Part shown: positions 52,699 through 62,013 of the stretch, piece by piece
Layout: every line of letters begins with the position of its first letter
How positions within the stretch are numbered: position 1 is the first letter of the stretch
Origin: Gracilariopsis chorda
Lineage: Eukaryota; Rhodophyta; Florideophyceae; Gracilariales; Gracilariaceae
NCBI GenBank assembly: GCA_003194525.1
Contig: NBIV01000023.1
Coordinates: 124,001-188,000, forward strand
Reading direction: 5' to 3'
Length of the DNA stretch: 64,000 nt
The notes under the pieces: model-generated
The model's input: only the letters and a program-made list of their open reading frames with translations
What the model was told of the DNA's origin: nothing
Databases searched by the model: none
Program-made: the position numbers and the translations under genes

Positions 52699-54207
52699 AT
52701 GTCTTCGGCTGCATTTGTACCCGCCCAGTCTTTCGTTCCGAGGAAGCTATCCCTTAGCTCCAGCTTCACTTCTCGGATCGGCTATACGTTCTCACGACCC
52801 CCATGTCGTCGCTCGCTGATTCACCGCAGTAATCAGATATCTCACAATGTTTACCGCTATTTGTTTCGCATGCAGCTGTCAGATGTTCCTCTAAATTCTC
52901 TGACAGTGCTTGTTGTTGGTTCTGGAGGAAGAGAGCATGCGTTAGTTCATGCCATTTCCAAATCCCCTTACTTGAAGGATTTGCTAGCTGCGCCAGGAAA
53001 CATGGGAATGCCGCCACTTTGCGAATGTGTTCCTGTCCCAGCCGATGATGTAGATGCGTTGGTTCGCCTAGCCGTCAAGCGATCTGTGTCTTTTGTCGTG
53101 GTAGGACCAGAGGTACCTCTCGTCCTTGGACTAGTTGATAAGCTGAGAGAAAAGGGGATTGCTGCATTCGGTCCGTCCAAGGCTGCGTCCATTCTAGAAG
53201 GGTCAAAAGTATTCACCAAGGCGTTTTTGGAGCGGCAGAACATACCCACCGCTTGGTATAAATCTTTTTCAAACCCCTCAGACGCAAAGACATTCATTCG
53301 CGAAAAGGGAGCTCCTATTGTTGTGAAGGCCGACGGCTTAGCTGCAGGAAAAGGAGTCATTCTAGCAGAAACAGTCGAACAAGCGCTCAAGGCTGTAGAT
53401 ACAATTTTGGTTGAGAACAAGTTTGGCAGTGCTGGCTCACAAATAGTTGTCGAAGAGTTCTTAGACGGCGAGGAACTCAGTTTTTTCGCGCTACTTGATG
53501 GAGAAGTTGCACTGCCTCTGGCTTCTGCTCAAGATCACAAAGCCGCCTATGACGGGGATAAAGGCCCAAACACGGGCGGTATGGGTTCGTACTCACCCGC
53601 ACCAGTTTGTAATGATGAGCTAAGAGAACAAATCATGAGAAAGGTTGTTGTTCCAACTATGGAAGGTATGAAGAAAGAGGGACGTGAATTCCGTGGCGTA
53701 TTGTACTGCGGTTTAATGGTTGACAAACAAGGACAAGCTAAAGTACTGGAATACAACGTGAGATTCGGTGACCCGGAATGTCAAGTACTGTGTACTAGAA
53801 TGCGCTCAGACTTACTGGAGTTGCTCTACCGCACTGCGACAAGCCGTCTTGGTGCTGATGACTTTGTTATTCAATGGGACCCGTTATCCGCAGTTGTCGT
53901 GGTGTTAGCTGCGAAAGGTTATCCTGGTTCATACGAAAAAGGAAGCGTGATTCGCAAGATCGATGAGGCAGATGCTCTTGATGGCGTAACAGTCTATCAT
54001 GCTGGCACGAAACGTTCCGAGAGCAGTGAATTTGTTGCGGCTGGCGGTAGAGTGCTTGGGGTTACGGCAACAGGTGTAAACATTAGGGAAGCACAACGTT
54101 TAGCATATGAAGCAGTCGATGTTATTGATTGGCCTGAGGGCTTCTGTCGTAGAGATATAGGTTGGCGAGCTATCGAAAGGGAACAAAAAGCTACGGCAAA
54201 CACCTGA
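52699..54207 (+). CDS. purD: Phosphoribosylamine-glycine ligase, plastid-type
   Basis: This 502-residue enzyme catalyses the second step of de novo purine synthesis: phosphoribosylamine plus glycine plus ATP gives glycinamide ribonucleotide. The N-terminal domain begins VLVVGSGGREHALVHAI near 72-88. The ATP-grasp region has SKVFTKAFLE, VVKADGLAAGKGV, VEEFLDGEELSFFALLDG and DGDKGPNTGGMGSYSP. The metal-binding motif EYNVRFGDPECQ lies near 353-364, and the C-terminal domain with KGYPG closes it. It is monofunctional, as in bacteria and plants, not the animal GARS-AIRS-GART fusion. The first 65 residues are Ser/Arg-rich (MSSAAFVPAQSF) and look like a plastid transit peptide. The open frame starts 177 bp earlier; the ATG at 52699 gives the transit peptide. 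An alternative short form could start at 52870. Confidence 0.94.
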   Translation: MSSAAFVPAQSFVPRKLSLSSSFTSRIGYTFSRPPCRRSLIHRSNQISHNVYRYLFRMQLSDVPLNSLTVLVVGSGGREHALVHAISKSPYLKDLLAAPGNMGMPPLCECVPVPADDVDALVRLAVKRSVSFVVVGPEVPLVLGLVDKLREKGIAAFGPSKAASILEGSKVFTKAFLERQNIPTAWYKSFSNPSDAKTFIREKGAPIVVKADGLAAGKGVILAETVEQALKAVDTILVENKFGSAGSQIVVEEFLDGEELSFFALLDGEVALPLASAQDHKAAYDGDKGPNTGGMGSYSPAPVCNDELREQIMRKVVVPTMEGMKKEGREFRGVLYCGLMVDKQGQAKVLEYNVRFGDPECQVLCTRMRSDLLELLYRTATSRLGADDFVIQWDPLSAVVVVLAAKGYPGSYEKGSVIRKIDEADALDGVTVYHAGTKRSESSEFVAAGGRVLGVTATGVNIREAQRLAYEAVDVIDWPEGFCRRDIGWRAIEREQKATANT

Positions 54208-54532
54208 GGGTAAACTATATAACTGACAAGTGCGGTACTGAAGCAAGGGTCATTCTCATGTTGCACGGCATTCGAGCTAAGCAGAACCTAGTTCCGTTCC
54301 AACGCAGTATACCTTTTCGTTATTGCAAAGTGGTCGATTCCCATAAGAAAGTGCAACACATTCGGATGCATACAGAAATACTTGCATATCCGCTCTGATG
54401 ACAGTGACTTGGCGCGGCGCTACACTCTGACATGCAGCAAGGCATGAACGACCAGAGCGTGGCTGAGTTCCAGCTTACTTCGACTTTCCAGAGTGGCCGA
54501 TTCACATACTTTGATGTAACAAAACGTCTCAG
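54208..54532. other. Convergent 3' region
   Basis: This lies between the stop codons of PurD and the aspartic protease. I see nothing else in it. Confidence 0.5.
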
Positions 54533-56170
54533 TTATCTAGGAATACTTGAATAATCGCGCAGTCGTTGCCGACTTATTGATTCACTCGCGCAAGCAAGGA
54601 TGATGTAGGCCCAGACTCCAATCGAAAAGAATGTTAATGTTTGTAGAAGCCATTTCGGAAGCAGGCCCTTTTCTGGTTGAGCTTGTGAAGGCTCTCCTTC
54701 AGCTACCTTTGTTGCGCTCTGATCAGGGCAATTAGTTGCCTCCGCGAAACCAACTCGTTCATTCTCACGGTCATATTCCACGTAATACTTTTTAAGCACC
54801 GTGTTTCCGATGATCGCCTCGTTACCCATATGCTCCAGGCCTTCCAATGGAGATATTCCCATGCAACGGTACACTACTTTTCCCCCCAGTGGTAACCGCG
54901 ACTCGGACTCGTAGTGCAACATGTAATCATCTGGTTCCAAATCCAAAGTGACACCATTATCTAAGAGAATGCTTATGGCCGGAAGTGCATTGATATCTTT
55001 GTCGTCCAACCGTGCGCAGACGCCTGGACTAAACCAAGTTGAAGCCTCCGCTCTTTCGGAAGAGTTGAGATGAGGCCCATTGATCTCATCTGCTTCCTTA
55101 CGAATGATATCAACTTCTCCGATTCGCGACTTCTGGTACACGACGCAAAGGCCACGTACATGACAATAGTTGGATTGAAAGTAGGTTCGAAGAGCTTTGT
55201 ACGTAGCTTTTGTAACTACAAGAACCGTAGTTCCTGAATCGACAATACCGGACGTGAAGTAAGGAAGCTTAACGGTCTTGCCACCAATCTTAACACCTTG
55301 TAGACGAACACCGTAAAACAGCTTCACCCCGCCATGAGCGATTGGAACATACTGCAAGTGACCGCGATAAAGATCCGGATTAGAACCTCCAAGAACAAGT
55401 GTTCCACCTTGATCGGCTAAACAGTGGGAGAAAACGTCTCGTTCAACCAGACCTTCTGATAAAATTGTATCAAAGAGGGGTTTAACGCATGTGGGATTAC
55501 AAGCAAGAAGTGGGTAAGCCATGCCGAAGATACCGTCAACATTGTTAACTTCAAAGTCATCTGTTTCGCCCAGAACAGCTCCAAAGGCTTGACGAACCTT
55601 TATGTTTGCGATCTCAACATCAGCAACAGCGAGGGCGCCACCAACGCCAGATTGATCTGCATAGCTAAGATAGAATCCACATGCCTTTGGAGCAAGATCT
55701 GAGCAGCATGCACGGGTCTTCTGGGAACAAGTGGTGCATTGACCAGTGGCACTGCATGAGTTGGGTCGACACATGCTCGAATCGCACGGTATTAATCCAG
55801 CTTCTCCGACAGCCTTGGAAATATCGAATCGGTGGTTATTTTGTACACAATTGACACATTGTAGTAGAGGTACGGCTATTGTGGAGCTTCCTGTATCGAC
55901 TTGAACGTTGATCGGTTGGCCACCAAACAGTAATGTGATGTAATACTCTCCCAGCGGAACTATGCTTCCCTTGAGCTCTTGAGCAGAAAGGTGATTAGTT
56001 CGGAGGGCTTTAATGGGGGCCTGAGTGGACGGAGGGGCCCATGGTCGTCGAGCATGATTGAATAGCCGAGACGAGGGCACATCTCTGCGATGCATGTCAA
56101 GGTGAATGAGGTTACTGGAATAAGAGCCAGAAACCAAGACGAGGACTACGACAAGCAAAATGGAATTCAT
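54533..56170 (-). CDS. Pepsin-like aspartic protease, membrane-anchored
   Basis: This 545-residue A1-family aspartic protease has both catalytic motifs: DTGSS near residue 93 and DSGTT near 318. A signal peptide (about 1-18) and a putative propeptide (to about 70) precede the mature enzyme, which begins GEYYITLLFGGQP. A cysteine-rich insertion (about 104-165, with CVNC, CRPNSC, CTTCSQKTRACC) follows the first catalytic motif, as in plant nepenthesin-like and apicomplexan plasmepsin V-like proteases. A hydrophobic helix at about 512-532 near the C-terminus suggests a type I membrane protein. It is likely active in the secretory pathway or vacuole. The cysteine-rich insertion and TM anchor suggest a plasmepsin V/BACE-like layout. 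Substrates are unknown. Confidence 0.92.
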   Translation of the reverse strand: MNSILLVVVLVLVSGSYSSNLIHLDMHRRDVPSSRLFNHARRPWAPPSTQAPIKALRTNHLSAQELKGSIVPLGEYYITLLFGGQPINVQVDTGSSTIAVPLLQCVNCVQNNHRFDISKAVGEAGLIPCDSSMCRPNSCSATGQCTTCSQKTRACCSDLAPKACGFYLSYADQSGVGGALAVADVEIANIKVRQAFGAVLGETDDFEVNNVDGIFGMAYPLLACNPTCVKPLFDTILSEGLVERDVFSHCLADQGGTLVLGGSNPDLYRGHLQYVPIAHGGVKLFYGVRLQGVKIGGKTVKLPYFTSGIVDSGTTVLVVTKATYKALRTYFQSNYCHVRGLCVVYQKSRIGEVDIIRKEADEINGPHLNSSERAEASTWFSPGVCARLDDKDINALPAISILLDNGVTLDLEPDDYMLHYESESRLPLGGKVVYRCMGISPLEGLEHMGNEAIIGNTVLKKYYVEYDRENERVGFAEATNCPDQSATKVAEGEPSQAQPEKGLLPKWLLQTLTFFSIGVWAYIILACASESISRQRLRDYSSIPR

Positions 56171-56807
56171 CTTGTATGGAGTGTGGAATGAACCGGATCG
56201 CGGGAAAGGATCTGGTCCAGAAGACAGATGAATAGAAGCTGGTTGGTTCGTCTCACACGACGGTGGTGATTACGAACGATAGAAGGTTACATGGGGGTGC
56301 GAACGTTGGATTGCGGAAGCAAGTCCGGTATGGTATTCAAGCGGAATAGGACTTGTGCGCTATCGGAGGTGTGGATGCAGGGACATGTGCAAATGCAAAA
56401 CCCCCGTAGCCGACGAGCACTTCGGGACGCCCCAGTTGGCACGCATATCTCACCAATGAAAGCGCAGAAAAGGTACAATAACTGGGTGGAATGCGAGACC
56501 TGTCGCGAAGCTGTCATCATGTCACGTCATTAATGTGGTATCCGGTTCCGTAACCATACCCTTCGTACGTATAACTCCGACGCATGACGACTGGCAGAAG
56601 CGCGCCAAAAACGGCGGCGCAAAAAGAGGGTCACGACGCATCTTTCGATATGATATGTGCGCCGGAGACGTTCACACGTTCACACCCACTCCGCCAAGTC
56701 ATCGACGCTGCTGTGATAGCTAAACGGCCTTCACATTGCGCACCACCTCACTAACCTTCGCAGCCGCAGTAAACCTTACCTACTCTTTGACGGCGTCCAC
56801 CCCCGCA
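56171..56807. promoter_or_regulatory. Divergent region between the protease and PEX16
   Basis: This 637-bp interval lies between two start codons. Short overlapping frames in 56287-56723 carry no motif. No TATA or CACGTG element stands out. Confidence 0.35.
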
Positions 56808-57998
56808 ATGCAACCGCGTCTAACAAACGTACGACACCTCCTTCAAAACGCCGATGAAGTCCTGCGCACCTCACTCAGCTCAAACAACCGCCTACTAGCC
56901 GTAGCAGCCGATTCACTCCACTCCATCGCCCTTCTGTCCCCATCCGCCGTAACCCAGTTGCGAGCCCAAACAGCCGCCACTCTACTCTCCCTTCTCACCA
57001 TCTACCGCGACTATCCATCCCTTCCTCACCCAAAATCACGTCGTCTAAAGCTGTTCGCTCTCAATCTCATCTCCGCTTTTCAACTGTTAGTCGAGATGGT
57101 AGCAAAGCGTCGCGACACTTCTTCCAAAACCCCCTCTCAACTCCAGTTCACCTCCGCCACCTTTCTAGAGGCTGCAAAAGCACTTATTCGTCTCTCCCTC
57201 TTCAACGAGCCGCAGCAGACAAACGCACGAATGCTTACCGCCGCAGATCAACAGCTGCCAGAAGCCCCAGCCCCACCCACCTGTACCTGCGGCATGCAAT
57301 CCGTTCCGGGCGTTGAAAACGTTGCCGTGCAAAAGGGCTCTCGCACACATCGCGTCATCCTCAAACCACGAAACGCTCAAAAGCGCCAACGATCCATTTC
57401 CAACCACGTCATCGCTGGCCTGGAGCCCATCCCGACCGCTCTGCGAAAGCATCGCCCTACCTCAGACCCCTTACTGGACGCGCTTTTCACAATTGCCTAT
57501 GAACGTCGTGCCAACTGGGTAGTGCGAATGTTCATGCCGGACATTCCGTGCGAAGCATGTTCCGTAAAACCCCCGCAAAGACCCACCTTGTCGCAAACCG
57601 TGGAAGGTATTCAAACCGCGTTTAACGCCCTCAAACCAAGCGAGCTCGCAGCTGAAGTGGCCTACGTCGTTCGCCCGTTCATGCACGTATCGTTGATTCG
57701 AAAGTTTGGCTGGCGATCATGGAAGGCATGGTGTGCTGCGCTCATTCTTGACGTTGCATCTCGCGCAGCAATGGCCACCCCGGCTTCCCCAGCAGAGCTT
57801 GAGGAGCGAAGAAGACGAATGGCACAGCTAGTGCTTTATCTCGGTCGAAGCCCGCTGTTTGACTTGATTCTGCGGCGTGTCATAAAGAGAATGACCGCAC
57901 CGTTGCGGAAAGTTCCTCTCGTCGGCGGTATCACCTCGTCGGCCATTGAATGGATTACTTTACTCCAGCAGTACTGGTTCTACCTGAGCGCGTCTTGA
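56808..57998 (+). CDS. PEX16: Peroxisomal membrane protein PEX16
   Basis: This 396-residue peroxin helps insert membrane proteins and form peroxisomes from the ER. The family signature lies in the C-terminal half: EVAYVVRPFMHVSLIRKFGWRSWKAW near 283-310. It is followed by ALILDVASRA, then the E-E-R-R-R-R-M-AQLVLYLGRSPLFD segment near 330-355, and a final Trp-rich helix. The N-terminal half is less conserved and contains a Cys-rich stretch (TCTCGMQS) and a Lys/Arg patch (about 180-200). Human PEX16 has 336 and Arabidopsis SSE1 367 residues, so this is slightly long. The frame opens 72 bp earlier with TTG; the ATG at 56808 is used. Confidence 0.9.
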   Translation: MQPRLTNVRHLLQNADEVLRTSLSSNNRLLAVAADSLHSIALLSPSAVTQLRAQTAATLLSLLTIYRDYPSLPHPKSRRLKLFALNLISAFQLLVEMVAKRRDTSSKTPSQLQFTSATFLEAAKALIRLSLFNEPQQTNARMLTAADQQLPEAPAPPTCTCGMQSVPGVENVAVQKGSRTHRVILKPRNAQKRQRSISNHVIAGLEPIPTALRKHRPTSDPLLDALFTIAYERRANWVVRMFMPDIPCEACSVKPPQRPTLSQTVEGIQTAFNALKPSELAAEVAYVVRPFMHVSLIRKFGWRSWKAWCAALILDVASRAAMATPASPAELEERRRRMAQLVLYLGRSPLFDLILRRVIKRMTAPLRKVPLVGGITSSAIEWITLLQQYWFYLSAS

Positions 57999-58542
57999 TA
58001 CGAGTGGAGTTTCTGTTGCGGAACTGGTCGTTGCTGGTGTTGATTATCGGAGCGTTTCAAGTTCAAACAAATTTCATGAACGCAATATCTTCGTTCGATG
58101 TGCATTATCGGTTGTTATTCACTTGTAGAATGAGCAGAATGAACAAGTCTCTGTCGCACGCCTCATCGTCAAGCTCGAAGTTGTAAACATAGCCCATGCA
58201 GTTGAGAAAGCTGAAAATAAGAGCACATCTAGTTCAACCCCTTGTTAGCTGTTTCGCTGTTTGAGTAAATAACAAATCGATAAAAGCGGTGAACGACGAT
58301 ATCATCAACAGCTTCATTTAAACAAGGAACACAAAAGGTTGTCATTTGCCTCGGCTTTGCGAGCGATGCGGTCAGTATGTTGAACGAACGATGCTAAAGC
58401 GTAAATCGATTGCCTTGACTCTACTCGAAACCGAATCGGAGACTCGCAAGGCTTCGTGAAGAGTGCTGTTTCCGCTGCATCTCTGTAAGAACAGGATCAG
58501 TCGAAACACAAGAGCACTGAATATATGATTTTGTTTGGATGT
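57999..58542. other. Convergent 3' region
   Basis: This lies between the stop codons of PEX16 and the RRM gene. No gene or repeat is seen. Confidence 0.5.
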
Positions 58543-59799
58543 CTAAAACGCAGCTTTGCGCTCTTCAGCTGCTTCATCATCTTCTCGTGCCTCGTCTCCA
58601 TCTTCCCTACCTGGCTCACGACGGGCATTATCATCAAATTCGCGGCGTGAATCTTCATCGCCCTTTCGAGTATCGCTGGAAGCGTGATTCTCAGGAGCGC
58701 GTTTATCAAGACGGTCCCATCCTTCGGCATGATCTCCGTGATCCGCATCTCGGCGACTGTCTTTTTCAGCACCATAACCCTTCTCACGGTCTTCATAGCG
58801 GTCGGAGCCCGTGTGACGATCTTCTTCGTCGCGCTCTCTTCTGTTGCCATCATTTTCAACCGGTTGGCGATCTTGTTCGGATGGACGATCATTTCTCTCC
58901 ACGTCTCCGTCATTGAGTCTTCGCCGCTTTGCTTCGACATTGTCGTCACCGTAACCATCACCGCCACCGTCTTGATCCTCATCTCTGTAACGCCTGCGAT
59001 TATCATCATCACGGTACACATTGTCGTTAGTTGCACGCTCACGGTCATCGCGCTCCGCAGCTCTCTCGGTAGATCCGTTTCGCATTTGTTCTTCTCGCGG
59101 GCGTTCTTTATCAACGGTTGCGTTGCCATTTTCGCGGCGATCAGCAGCAGGGCGATCGTTTTCCTCGCGACGGTTCAGGTCATTGTTGTCCGCCGCGCCC
59201 CTTTCCTCCGCAGCTTCGCGCGGGCCATCACGAGTTTTTTCATGCTCTTCGTATCTCCTTCTCTCGTAACCAAGCTCACGATTTCTATCACGGCCTCTTC
59301 CAGAACGATAGTCGCGTGAAGCGTACTCGTCGCGCTCGTATTTACGATCGCGAAAGTCGCGGTCACGTCCACGATCGTATCTGAAGTCGTCGCGGTCTCG
59401 GTAACGACGGTCGTAGTCCCTATCGCGGTCGTACCTGTCTCTGTCGTATCCAGAGTCGTGTCTACGGCGGTGGTCACGGTCGTAGTCTCTTTCGTATTCA
59501 CGCGGACGACGATCATCTGCATAACGGGAGTTACGCCTGCGCTCCCAGTCAGAAGCAGGGTTGGCTTGGCCAGAAGTGCGAGCAATGTGCTTCTTGGACC
59601 ATTCAACGTTGAGCTTCATGCCATAAAAATCCTTTCCGTTAGTATCGTTTCGCGCGTCTTCGGCATCGCGGTTGTTGTCGTAGTCAATGAAGGCATACCC
59701 CCTCTTGACATCAACCCGACAGGGCCCGAATTTGGAGAAGAAGCTGCGAATTTCGTCAGGGGAGGCGCGTAGGGAGACGTTGCCGGCAAACAGTGACAT
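58543..59799 (-). CDS. RRM protein with RD/RE-rich tail (SR-like)
   Basis: This 418-residue protein has one N-terminal RNA recognition motif (about 2-72). RNP2 reads LFAGNVS, RNP1 reads KRGYAFIDY, and the final strand is KLNVEWSK. The remaining 340 residues are extremely rich in Arg, Asp, Glu and Tyr, with DRDYDR, YDRDRD and RDRD-type dipeptides instead of the RS dipeptides of classical SR proteins. The RRM resembles the first domain of SRSF1/SRSF4-type splicing factors. The mixed-charge tail suggests a role in nuclear speckles or pre-mRNA processing. Phosphorylatable serines are few, so any regulation would differ from RS domains. It is divergent from RPC11. Confidence 0.9.
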   Translation of the reverse strand: MSLFAGNVSLRASPDEIRSFFSKFGPCRVDVKRGYAFIDYDNNRDAEDARNDTNGKDFYGMKLNVEWSKKHIARTSGQANPASDWERRRNSRYADDRRPREYERDYDRDHRRRHDSGYDRDRYDRDRDYDRRYRDRDDFRYDRGRDRDFRDRKYERDEYASRDYRSGRGRDRNRELGYERRRYEEHEKTRDGPREAAEERGAADNNDLNRREENDRPAADRRENGNATVDKERPREEQMRNGSTERAAERDDRERATNDNVYRDDDNRRRYRDEDQDGGGDGYGDDNVEAKRRRLNDGDVERNDRPSEQDRQPVENDGNRRERDEEDRHTGSDRYEDREKGYGAEKDSRRDADHGDHAEGWDRLDKRAPENHASSDTRKGDEDSRREFDDNARREPGREDGDEAREDDEAAEERKAAF

Positions 59800-60561
59800 G
59801 GCTTAGGCGCTGTTGCAACAAGTGCTGCGCGAGGGGAAGGGAAGGTCGGAAAGCAGACGGAGACTGATTAGAGGGGATGAAGGCGCGGAAAGGGGGGGGG
59901 TTTGTGGCGGGAAAATAGTGGGGAGAGGGGGGGAGTTGGCGGGGGGGGGGGGGGGGGGGGGGGGTGGGGTGGTAAGAGCGTTAGCGCGTCGGTGGCGGAG
60001 ACGGCGCAAGCGGCAGGCTGCTCGGTGGGCAGAGGCAGGCGCACTAACTGTCGTTACAGGAGGGGTTACGCGCTGCGCGCCAAATTGCGCTGCAAAACCG
60101 GTGTGCTCACGGGTTGCATGGGCAAATCATTTTCAACAATGCTGTCCCGCCTGGTCCGCCAGGACTTACTTGGCCGCCCTCATGGGCTCATGAGCGGCGG
60201 AAAGCTCCGACACGGCCCACGGGGCACGTCTTCACGTGTTTTCACGTGTTTTCCGGGACCACTGCGCCCTCTCCGTCGAACGTCGCCCACATTTGGTGGT
60301 GATCACCCATGCGCCGTAGATACAGGGGCACTCACGTGGTCCCGCGGCTTCCATTCGCCGTTCGGAAGGCTACCACCCCTTCCCACGTGGACTACGTTCC
60401 TCTATGCACAACTGATCCTCTCTGTCCAGCTCCCACCCCACCATCATCATCGCTGCGTACCGCTTAGATGAAGGCCGGCGTTCATCTACGCACCTAGCTG
60501 CTCTCCATCCTGCTGACGCAAACCTTCCTCGTGCACCCAGTCTAGCGTCCTTCCATAAGCA
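59800..60561. promoter_or_regulatory. Divergent promoter of the RRM gene and RPC11, with four CACGTG boxes and a G24 run
   Basis: The 762-bp interval contains 24 uninterrupted G at 59941-59964. CACGTG occurs at 60233-60238, 60243-60248, 60333-60338 and 60384-60389, four within 157 bp. G-rich sequence is near the RRM start and C-rich sequence near RPC11, matching sense-strand C-richness at both 5' ends. No other gene is seen. Confidence 0.55.
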
Positions 60562-61000
60562 ATGCTCTTCTGTCCTGTGGTGAGTGCCTCAACCCAATTA
60601 AAGCCTATAATGACGTAGATATAGCCAGCGCAAGCATGCTAACCAGTGTTCACCCCGCTTCTAAGCAAAGTGTGGCAACTACCTCCTCACAAACAAGACT
60701 CCTCCAGGATCTCTTGAAGATCCCACTTGGATTCTTGAGTGCCGCACGTGCCCCTACATCCATAGGATCACCAGTCGCATAGAACGAAAAGTCACAAACT
60801 TGCCAAAGAAACAAGTCGAAGACGTCCTGGGCGGCGAAGCCGCTTGGGAGCTTGCGGACTCGACCGACATACCGTGCCCAAGATGCTCCCATCCAAAGGC
60901 ATACTATTTCCAAATGCAAACCAGATCAGCGGACGAACCAATGACCACCTTCTACCGCTGCGCCAACGCGGAATGTGCGCATCAATGGAAAGAAAACTGA
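60562..61000 (+). CDS. RPC11: RNA polymerase III subunit RPC11 (two exons)
   Basis: This encodes the 115-residue small zinc subunit of RNA polymerase III (POLR3K/RPC11), needed for 3' RNA cleavage, termination and reinitiation. Exon 1 is only 18 nt (60562-60579, encoding MLFCPV). The intron is 60580-60670, starting GTGAGT, with branch point TGCTAAC and ending CAAAG. Exon 2 runs 60671-61000. Splicing restores the N-terminal zinc ribbon (CPVCGN, then C-R-T-CPY). The C-terminal TFIIS-type ribbon has CPRCSHPKAYYFQMQTRSADE followed by CANAECAHQWKE, including the invariant acidic RSADE hairpin that reaches into the active site. The intervening linker VEDVLGGEAAWE is typical. The stop overlaps the start region of the next gene. 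Confidence 0.93.
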
Positions 61001-61950
61001 TCCATGCTCCACGTTCTTTGCCCTCACTCTGCATCGCCTTGTACACCCTTTTCCTCATTTCTTCTCAATTCAGACTAGCGGCGTGTCACGACATGAAGAT
61101 TGTGGTGTTCATCTGTGTCTGGAAGCGCCCACTGCTCACGGACTTCGTTCTGCGACATTTCACGTCTCTTCGTCATGAGCTTCGCCAGCATCAAATACAG
61201 TTAGATTTGTATCTCACTGGTTCCGAACAGTCGCAAACCTCCGCGTTTGCGTCCAAGTACAACGCTGGCTTCTCAATCTTCCCAAACAGCCCACTTGGAG
61301 CAAAGCATGACAAAGGTATTCAGTCTTTACGCGACTATTATCGAAACAAATCCCTAGAAACTGGTGATCCGCTTCCTGATGCTGTCAGTATTTTTGGATC
61401 CGACGACGTCGTAAATGCAGCCTTCTTTTTACGCGTGCGCCACCTTATGCAACAGACACCCAGGATGCATGTCGTGGGACTACGGGATATCTACTTCCAA
61501 AATCTTAAGACGAAGCGCTTGGTTTACACCAAGGGCTATAAGTCATTTCAAGTGCCTATCTCTGGAACACTTGGCTGTGGCAGAGTTTACTCGTGGCCTA
61601 TCCTTGACGATCTGGATTGGCACTTGTGGGACACTGACCGCGAAAGGGGGCTCGACCAAAGCGCAGTGAGGAATGTGATGAATCGCATACCTTTGATTTA
61701 CGATATAAGTGAGGCCATTCCAGGCCTTCAACATGGTATCGTTGCCGTTGACCTCAAGTCGGATAGTTACTCCGCGGGTACCAACATTTGGAAGTTTGAA
61801 GAAGTGATACAAGCTGTCGGCAAAAGTGGTCGCCTCCATGATTTCGAAGATAAGGATGCTAGTGTGGTCTTCAGCGATGCATTCGGAGACCAGTTCTTAG
61901 GGTCTTTGGAAAAACTGCGAACCCAAATGGAACACTTTCAAACTGATTGA
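60985..61950 (+). CDS. Glycosyltransferase-like secretory protein
   Basis: This is a 321-residue protein. After a basic start (MERKLIHAPR) a hydrophobic stretch (about 11-33) reads as a signal or signal-anchor for the secretory pathway. The following domain begins KIVVFICVWKRPLLTDFVLRHF, then shows SIFGSDDVVNAAFFLRV (with a possible DxD metal site) and LGCGRVYSW. This is a nucleotide-sugar transferase-like GT-A pattern, but I cannot assign a CAZy family. The ATG at 60985 lies inside the last codons of RPC11 and overlaps it by 16 nt in another frame. An ATG at 61093 would give a shorter protein without the signal sequence, so the earlier start is preferred. The overlap suggests that its transcript may start within RPC11 exon 2. 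Confidence 0.65.
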   Translation: MERKLIHAPRSLPSLCIALYTLFLISSQFRLAACHDMKIVVFICVWKRPLLTDFVLRHFTSLRHELRQHQIQLDLYLTGSEQSQTSAFASKYNAGFSIFPNSPLGAKHDKGIQSLRDYYRNKSLETGDPLPDAVSIFGSDDVVNAAFFLRVRHLMQQTPRMHVVGLRDIYFQNLKTKRLVYTKGYKSFQVPISGTLGCGRVYSWPILDDLDWHLWDTDRERGLDQSAVRNVMNRIPLIYDISEAIPGLQHGIVAVDLKSDSYSAGTNIWKFEEVIQAVGKSGRLHDFEDKDASVVFSDAFGDQFLGSLEKLRTQMEHFQTD

Positions 61951-62013
61951 ACATGCTAGCGAAATCATCTAACAGTTTCCAAGTCTCTATGTGCCCGTAG
62001 GGCGGTCGTGCAA

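Noticed and set aside
58684..59319. 211-residue hydrophobic plus-strand frame rich in Ile/Thr/Val
   Set aside because: It is the antisense of the Arg/Asp-rich tail of the RRM gene; the hydrophobicity is an artefact of codon complementarity.
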